Assembly (NCBI GenBank): GCA_024743115.1
Contig: JANSXC010000003.1
Location: forward strand, 372,001 to 436,000
Length of the DNA: 64,000 nt
Direction of reading: 5' to 3'
Origin: a bacterium
GTDB taxonomy: Bacteria; Planctomycetota; UBA1135; UBA2386
Under the pieces are notes generated by a model, which did no database searches, had not been told where the DNA came from, and worked only from the letters and a program-made list of their open reading frames with translations. The position numbers and the translations under genes were made by a program. Shown here piece by piece: positions 58,616-64,000 of this stretch. Positions within the stretch are counted from its first letter, which is position 1. Every line of letters starts with the position of its first letter.

Positions 58616-61363
58616 GTGAACGACTCGCAACTCGAACGTATCAAGCGCCTGTACGACGAGCTGTGCGACCAGACCGCGGCGCAGCAGCGCGATCTCCTGG
58701 CGCGTGAAGCGGACGACACGGTCCGTGAGGAGGTCGCGAGTCTGCTGCGCTACGATCGAACGCGAGGGTTCCTGGTCAGTGACCCGGCGCCCGACAGCCA
58801 TGCCGATTTCGGGTCGGGCTCGACGGTCGAAGTGGCGATCGAAGGTTTCGATGACCTCGAGTTCATCAGTGCGGGTGGGATGGGCTCGGTGTTTCGCGCC
58901 CGGCAACGCGAGCCGCAACGAACGGTGGCGATCAAGCTGTTGCGTACGACTTGCTCGGAGTCGGTGGCCCAGCGATTTCAGCGCGAGGCCCAGTTCCTGG
59001 CGAGGCTCGACCATCCGAGCATTGCGCGGGTGTTTTCGACGGGCACCATCGATGCAGGGTTTGGCGCGAACCCTTACTTCGTCATGGAGTTCGTCGCAGG
59101 CAGCGACTTGCTCCGTGCTACCGACGGCGCACCGCGACGCGCGAAGCTGGAGCTGTTTGCGAGCATCTGTGAGGCGGTGGCGTATGCGCACCGGCGCGGC
59201 GTCGTCCATCGCGATCTCAAACCGGACAACATCCTGGTCGTTACCGACAGCGGTGGTGCGCAGCTGGCAAAGATCCTCGACTTCGGCATCGCGGGATCCG
59301 ATGGCGAAGACCTCGACGCCATGACGCGGTTGACGCAGACCGGTCAGGTCTTCGGCACGCTGCCATACATGAGTCCGGAGCAGTTGGCCGGGGATCCGGC
59401 GGCGCTCGATGCTCGGGTCGATGTCTACGCGCTCGGCGCGATCCTGTTCGAACTGCTGGCCGACACCTTGCCTCACGATCTCGACGGCACGACTGCGCTC
59501 GAGGCGATGCGGCGCGTTCGTGACGAGGAACCGCGCCGTCTGGGTACGTTCGACGCGAGTCTGCGCGGTGACCTGGAACACATCGTCGCGACCGCGCTGG
59601 AGAAATCGCGTGAGCGCCGCTACGCCTCGGCCGCCGACCTGGCCGCTGACGTGCGCCGCCACCTGCGCGATGAGCCGATCCATGCCCGATCTTTCGGCGT
59701 CTCGTATCACTTCCGCAAGTTCGCGCGGCGCCACCGGCTGCTGGTCGCGACTGCGGGCCTGCTGTTGTCGATCTTGACCGTGACCCTGATCTGGTCGCTC
59801 GTCGAGGCCGACGCCGCAGAGGCCCACCTGCGTGACTTCGATCTGCTGGCGTGGATCATGCGTTGTGATGACGCCGAACAAGCCGCATTGGCGCTGCGGC
59901 CGAGCGTGCCGGGCGATGCGCGGCTGAGCGAATGGCGCGCCTTGCACGGGGAGCCGCTGCTCGCGGTATTGCCGACGATCCGTGCTGACCTGGCCGTGCG
60001 CCGGGCCGCGGCGTTGCCACGTGGCGAGGCGCCGCCCGACTGGGTCCGGCTACCGGGCGAGCAACAGCTCGGCGACCTTCGTGCCGAGCTCACCAAGCGG
60101 AACGAGGACTTCACTCGGCTCGAAGGGCCCGAAGACGCGATTCTGGCGGCTGCCAGGCAACGCCAGACCGAAGAGATCGAGGCTCTGAAGCGCCGTATCG
60201 CGGATCTCGAGGCGGCGATCGAGGATCGTCGAGCCATTCGTTTTGCGTCCAGATCCGACGCGTACGTCTACGACGCGCTGACCGGACTCACGGCGAGGCT
60301 GACTGAGTTCGCCGAGGCTCGCGGCGTGCTCGCCGAGGCTGCGGCGGATGCAGAGCAGGCTCACGCCGAACGACACGCCGGATCCGATCGCCACGGGGCA
60401 ACATGGGACGAAGCGATCCGCGCGATCGCGGCCAGTGATCGCTACGGTCGGCTTCGCCTCGAACGGCAGGTCGGCCTGGTCCCGCTCGGTGTCGATCCGA
60501 GTTCGCAGCTGTGGGAGTTCGGCCATGTCCGATCCGGCCGGCTGCCGACGCGGGATCCCGACTCGGGCGCCCTGCAGGTCGACGGTGAGACCGGCCTCGT
60601 CTTCGTGCTCCTGCCCGGTGGGAGCACGCGCGTGGGGGCGCAAACGGACGCGCCTGGAGAGCCCCTCCATGATCCGTTCATGGTCAAGATCGATGGACCC
60701 GTTCACGAAGTCGATCTGGCGCCGTTCTTCTTGTCCAAGTTCGAGATGTCGAAGGGCCAATGGCGGCGACTCACGAGCGGTGAAGACCCGAGCTACTGGC
60801 GGCCCGGGGAATACGTCGGCGGAGTTCGCATCACGTGGGCGCACCCGGTCGAGTGGGTGTCGTGGACCCGCTGCGATGCCGTGCTGGGTCGTTGTGGCCT
60901 CGAGCTGCCGACCGAAGCCCAATGGGAGTACGGTGCCCGCGGCGGTCGCGTCACGCCGTGGTGGACCGGGACGAGCAAGGAGACGCTCGTGGGGGCCGCA
61001 AACCTCGCGGACCTGACGGCGAAGGAGGACGGGATGCAGTGGAAAGCCCAGGCCGAGTGGCCCGAGTTTCGCGACGGCTACGTGCTCTACGCCGCGATCG
61101 ATGGGTTGCGACCGAACCCCTTCGGCCTGCACAACGTGCATGGCAACGTCTCGGAGTGGTGCCGCGATGGCGGCAACGGTGCGCCGCGCGATGGCGACGG
61201 GTTGCGGCCCGGTGGTCGCGGCACCCTTCACCGCGCCATGCGCGGTGGTTCGATGAACGGATCGTGGCGGGCGGTGCGACTTGCCCGGCGGTGTTGGCGG
61301 CCGGAGCGGTCCGGTCTCTGGCGGGGGGGCCTGCGCCCGGCTCGCAGGGTGTTCGGTCCATGA
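58616..61363 (+). CDS. Ser/Thr protein kinase fused to FGE-like domain (first copy)
   Basis: A 915-residue membrane protein. An N-terminal helical segment (~1-70) is followed by a Hanks-type kinase domain at about 79-340: AGGMGSVFRAR glycine loop, Lys107 in VAIKLL, catalytic Asp200 in HRDLKPDN, DFG Asp222 and YMSPEQ. All catalytic residues are present. One membrane helix lies at about 376-398, then coiled-coil-rich sequence. A C-terminal FGE/sulfatase-modifying-like domain spans about 660-915 (LPTEAQWEYGARGG, PFGLHNVHGNVSEWC). The final block reads RGGSMNGSWRAV and lacks the two catalytic cysteines of true FGE. The GTG at 58616 lies after the tRNA. The downstream paralogue overlaps by ATGA. 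Confidence 0.85.
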   Translation: MNDSQLERIKRLYDELCDQTAAQQRDLLAREADDTVREEVASLLRYDRTRGFLVSDPAPDSHADFGSGSTVEVAIEGFDDLEFISAGGMGSVFRARQREPQRTVAIKLLRTTCSESVAQRFQREAQFLARLDHPSIARVFSTGTIDAGFGANPYFVMEFVAGSDLLRATDGAPRRAKLELFASICEAVAYAHRRGVVHRDLKPDNILVVTDSGGAQLAKILDFGIAGSDGEDLDAMTRLTQTGQVFGTLPYMSPEQLAGDPAALDARVDVYALGAILFELLADTLPHDLDGTTALEAMRRVRDEEPRRLGTFDASLRGDLEHIVATALEKSRERRYASAADLAADVRRHLRDEPIHARSFGVSYHFRKFARRHRLLVATAGLLLSILTVTLIWSLVEADAAEAHLRDFDLLAWIMRCDDAEQAALALRPSVPGDARLSEWRALHGEPLLAVLPTIRADLAVRRAAALPRGEAPPDWVRLPGEQQLGDLRAELTKRNEDFTRLEGPEDAILAAARQRQTEEIEALKRRIADLEAAIEDRRAIRFASRSDAYVYDALTGLTARLTEFAEARGVLAEAAADAEQAHAERHAGSDRHGATWDEAIRAIAASDRYGRLRLERQVGLVPLGVDPSSQLWEFGHVRSGRLPTRDPDSGALQVDGETGLVFVLLPGGSTRVGAQTDAPGEPLHDPFMVKIDGPVHEVDLAPFFLSKFEMSKGQWRRLTSGEDPSYWRPGEYVGGVRITWAHPVEWVSWTRCDAVLGRCGLELPTEAQWEYGARGGRVTPWWTGTSKETLVGAANLADLTAKEDGMQWKAQAEWPEFRDGYVLYAAIDGLRPNPFGLHNVHGNVSEWCRDGGNGAPRDGDGLRPGGRGTLHRAMRGGSMNGSWRAVRLARRCWRPERSGLWRGGLRPARRVFGP

Positions 61364-63639
61364 GCACGTCGACCGAGATTGGCGGCTACCGCATCGTTCG
61401 GACTCTGGGTCGCGGCGCGTCGGGCCTCGTCTATCTGGCGCAGCAGCCGGCCACCGAACGACTCGTCGCGCTGAAGGTGCTCGTGGACGGCCTCGGCAAG
61501 ACGGTCGACGATGGCCATGTCGCAGAAGCGGCGTTGCTCGCACGCCTCGAGCATCCTGCCATCGCGGCTGTGTTGGAGTCCGGCACCGTCGATCTCGGCC
61601 TCGGCCCGCAGCCGTTCTTCGCGATGGAGTTCGTCGATGGCCGGCCTCTCGACGAGGCGACCGACGCGATCGCGGTGCGAGATCGTGTCGAACTGTTGCG
61701 GGACGCGTGCCTCGCAATCGAGCACGCGCACCGACGCGGCGTCATTCATCGCGACCTGAAGCCCGACAACATTCTCGTGCTATCCGCGAGTGCCGATGAA
61801 GGGCCGCGGCTGAAGATTCTCGACTTCGGTGTCGCTCAGGCGGCTGACATCGAAGTCGAAGCGTTGACACGGCATTCCGGGGTCGAAGAGGTCGCCGGGA
61901 CGCTGGCGTACATGAGTCCGGATCAGATCCAGCTCCGGAGCGAGCAGCTCGATGCCCGCGTGGACGTGTACGCGCTGGGCGCGCTGTTGTTCCGCGTTGT
62001 CTCCGGGCGCGCGCCGCATGATCTGAGCGGCATGCCATTGCTGGCTGCGCTGGAGGCGATAAGTGAACGCGAACCACCGCTGCTCGGCGCGCTCGAACCG
62101 GCTGCGCGCGGTGACCTCGAGGCGATCGCGCAGACCGCGATGGCGAAGCAGCGCGAAGAACGATACGCGACGGCGGCGGACCTGGCGGCGGACCTCGATC
62201 GCTGGCTCGATGGACGGCCCGTGGCCGCTCGACCGCCTTCACCGATTGCGCAGTTGCGCCGCTCCGTCGCCCGACATCGCGTGGCGGCAACCGCGATCTT
62301 GAGCGTCGGGGTTGCGTTGACCGTTGCAGTCGTCTTCCTGTGGGCGCAGACCCGTCACACGAACGACAGTATCGAGCGTTTCGAATCTCTGGCGATCAGT
62401 ACCCGCGTCGCACAAGCGAGACAGGTCGCCGACGCCCTGTTCCCACCATGGCCCGAGAACGCCGGCGCGATGCGGCGCTATGTCGAGGAGCGCGCTCTGC
62501 CACTGCAGCGCGCGATCGACCCGCTTCTCGGCCACCAGGCGGTCATCGCGGCCGCCGATCCGGCGGCCGGAACGGCGGACCGATTCTTGTTGCAGAGGCT
62601 CAACGACATCATCGCTGACCTGGTCGCGTTCACGGATCCGAGCGACGGCGAGCTCGCGGCAGTGCAGCGTCGATTGCAATGGGCGACGACCATTGCCAGG
62701 CGGTCCATCGAGGATCACCGTGAGAAGTGGCAGGAAGTCACCGCGCGGCTGGCTGAATCAGGCATCGATATCAGCCCCCAGGTCGGCCTCGTGCCGCTGG
62801 GGCCCGATCCGCGGAGTGGCCTCCAGGAGTTTGCCCATCTCGCGTCGGGGCGGGTTCCGCGGCGCGAACCAACCACCGGCGAGCTGCAGCTCGACGGCGA
62901 GTCGAGCATTGTGTTCGTGCTGATTCCCGGCGGTTCGTTCGCGATCGGGGCTCAGGCCGAAGACCCGGATGCGGCCAACTACGATCCGGACGCGCTCGAG
63001 AACGAGTCGTCGGTGCACTCCGTCACGCTCGCTGCGTTCTTCGTCGCCAAGCACGAGCTCTCCCGTGGGCAATGGCAGCGGCTGGTCGGAGGTGACGACG
63101 CGAAGAACTCGAAGCTGCCGATGTCCGGAGTCAGTTGGTACCGCGCGGACCGGCAGCTGCGTCGATGGGGCCTCACGCTGCCGACCGAGGCTCAGTGGGA
63201 GTACGCCGCGCGCGCGGGCACGACGACCCCCATGTGGACGAAGGGCGACTCGAGCATCACAGAGCAAGCTGCGAACCTGCGCGAGATCCCGCCCGGGTCG
63301 CGTATTCCGGGCGCCGGAAGCGAGGGTTGGAGCGACGGTTTCGACGCGGAAGCCCCGATCGATTCGATGCTACCCAACCCCTTCGGCCTGCATCACACGA
63401 TGGGCAACGTGATGGAGTGGTGTAGCGATTGGCACACGAACTACCGGTTCGCGGACGTTGCGCCCGGTACGGGCGAGCACCGAGCCAAGAGCTCTGGCGA
63501 GAAGGCGGCGCGCGGCGCCCAGTTCGCGTCGGTGCTCCAAGACGCGCGCGTTTCACGACGGCACCACACTGAGCCCAACTTCGAGGAGCGGACGTTGGGA
63601 ATGCGCCCGGCCCGGGCCGTGATCCCGGGCGATCGCTGA
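61360..63639 (+). CDS. Ser/Thr protein kinase fused to FGE-like domain (second copy)
   Basis: A 759-residue paralogue of the preceding protein in the same order: kinase domain at about 8-270 (GRGASGLVYLA, Lys39 in VALKVL, Asp132 in HRDLKPDN, DFG Asp155, YMSPDQ), one membrane helix at about 308-330 (AILSVGVALTVAVVFLW), a helical region, then an FGE-like domain from about 515 (IVFVLIPGGSFAIGAQ, LPTEAQWEYAARAG, PFGLHHTMGNVMEWC). The last block reads RGAQFASVLQDARVSRR with no cysteine. It lacks the ~70-residue N-terminal extension of the first copy. Its ATG overlaps the upstream stop, so the pair is co-translated and may hetero-oligomerise. Confidence 0.85.
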   Translation: MSTSTEIGGYRIVRTLGRGASGLVYLAQQPATERLVALKVLVDGLGKTVDDGHVAEAALLARLEHPAIAAVLESGTVDLGLGPQPFFAMEFVDGRPLDEATDAIAVRDRVELLRDACLAIEHAHRRGVIHRDLKPDNILVLSASADEGPRLKILDFGVAQAADIEVEALTRHSGVEEVAGTLAYMSPDQIQLRSEQLDARVDVYALGALLFRVVSGRAPHDLSGMPLLAALEAISEREPPLLGALEPAARGDLEAIAQTAMAKQREERYATAADLAADLDRWLDGRPVAARPPSPIAQLRRSVARHRVAATAILSVGVALTVAVVFLWAQTRHTNDSIERFESLAISTRVAQARQVADALFPPWPENAGAMRRYVEERALPLQRAIDPLLGHQAVIAAADPAAGTADRFLLQRLNDIIADLVAFTDPSDGELAAVQRRLQWATTIARRSIEDHREKWQEVTARLAESGIDISPQVGLVPLGPDPRSGLQEFAHLASGRVPRREPTTGELQLDGESSIVFVLIPGGSFAIGAQAEDPDAANYDPDALENESSVHSVTLAAFFVAKHELSRGQWQRLVGGDDAKNSKLPMSGVSWYRADRQLRRWGLTLPTEAQWEYAARAGTTTPMWTKGDSSITEQAANLREIPPGSRIPGAGSEGWSDGFDAEAPIDSMLPNPFGLHHTMGNVMEWCSDWHTNYRFADVAPGTGEHRAKSSGEKAARGAQFASVLQDARVSRRHHTEPNFEERTLGMRPARAVIPGDR

Positions 63640-63727
63640 CTCACCCGGGGATCATCGAGCGCCAGCAGTCAGCACCTCGACCAGAGACTCGCGCGCCTGG
63701 CCGGTTCACCTCCCGCGGCGCAAACTC

Positions 63728-64000
63728 CTAGAACGCGCCGATCTGCACCCGCAACGCGTTCGACAGCGTCATCCCGAGCGGGTTCCAGCCGTTATCGAGC
63801 TGAAACACTTGCTGGTGGATGATGAAGCCCAACAGCACGGGCGAGTTCGTGAGCTGCAGGTCCCAATCCGGCGTGAACAGGGTCGTCACGATGTCGATGC
63901 TGACGCGCAGTTGACAGCCGGGCGCCCCGAGCGTTCCGAGGTCCGCCGGTAGCGGCGTTCCGGCGTAGGTCGTCGTAGAGAAGCCAATCGCTCCGAAGCG
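63728..64000 (-). CDS. C-terminal end of a secreted protein (partial)
   Basis: The last 90 residues of a gene that runs in from beyond the window's right edge on the minus strand; the stop TAG is at 63728-63730. The sequence contains GTLGAPGCQLRVSIDIV, NSPVLLGFIIHQQVFQLD, NPLGMTLSNALRVQIG and ends in Phe. This matches from memory the C-terminal module (LG-x-x-GC...LLG-x-x-(F/I)-x-x-Q...SNAL-x-x-x-IG) shared by many large secreted proteins of Poly30-type planctomycetes. The start and any signal peptide are outside the window. Confidence 0.7.
   Translation of the reverse strand, partial: RFGAIGFSTTTYAGTPLPADLGTLGAPGCQLRVSIDIVTTLFTPDWDLQLTNSPVLLGFIIHQQVFQLDNGWNPLGMTLSNALRVQIGAF

Noticed and set aside
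58394..63639. The tRNA plus kinase genes as an integrated island
   Set aside because: There is no integrase, no direct repeat of the tRNA 3' end within the window, and base composition matches the surroundings.
1..64000. Mobile elements, prophage or CRISPR-Cas
   Set aside because: I looked for transposase, integrase, phage structural and cas signatures and for repeat-spacer arrays, and found none.

Overview
This is a gene-dense, high-GC window whose gene content points to a diderm member of the Planctomycetota. It contains two serine/threonine kinases fused to formylglycine-generating-enzyme (FGE)-like domains, three membrane-anchored proteins built from carboxypeptidase-regulatory-like repeats, and a partial secreted protein whose C-terminus looks like the family common in the Poly30/Pla163-type lineages. 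It also has an ECF42-type sigma factor paired with a DGPF protein, and a Kdo/LPS-transport operon. The lineage is inferred from family content, not from a marker-gene tree. I see no transposase, integrase, phage gene or CRISPR array.

Layout. 1-8.9 kb is envelope: a FUN14-like membrane protein, a DUF481 outer-membrane barrel, and a minus-strand operon kdsD-kdsC-(giant LptC/LptA-like)-(LptD-like) joined by GTGA overlaps. 8.9-11.6 kb holds scpA and a YCII/DGPF gene overlapping an ECF42-like sigma gene. 11.6-13.9 kb is a minus-strand sugar-phosphate operon (GalT/HIT-fold protein, HIT protein, hexosamine-kinase-like protein). 14.1-24.9 kb has fmt-rsmB, a coiled-coil membrane protein, a TIM-barrel isomerase, an Hpt protein, a LeuA-like synthase, aspartokinase, a signal peptidase I with a large insertion, a CPBP protease and a CBM9/metallo-beta-lactamase-like secreted protein. 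25-31.3 kb holds an AT-hook protein, a class IV aminotransferase, purF, an O-methyltransferase, pyrE, a MobA-nitroreductase fusion and an RluA-type pseudouridine synthase.

31.3-39.4 kb has a histidine kinase, a frataxin (cyaY) gene, a MoxR ATPase, a CysK-like enzyme, a TPR lipoprotein, fabI, mutY and a CinA-like protein. 39.7-44.1 kb has gyrA, a YqeY protein and an S41 protease. 44-53.5 kb is an envelope cluster: a GT39-like glycosyltransferase, three anchored repeat proteins, a Nudix hydrolase, SixA and a small secreted protein. 53.5-64 kb has murJ, apaH, a secreted protein, an IMPase-family phosphatase, a CAU-anticodon tRNA, the tandem kinase/FGE-like genes and the C-terminal end of another secreted protein.

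The most unusual non-coding signal is at 33158-33335. On the minus strand an ECF-type promoter (GGAAA, 16 nt, CGTC) is followed by a strongly folded RNA with a 14-bp closing stem and a textbook intrinsic terminator. All of this lies just upstream of cyaY, so it could be a small RNA or a riboswitch-like leader. A second recurrent signal is a TAnnnT-type hexamer 6-8 nt upstream of about ten start codons that lack a Shine-Dalgarno sequence, which suggests widespread leaderless transcription.
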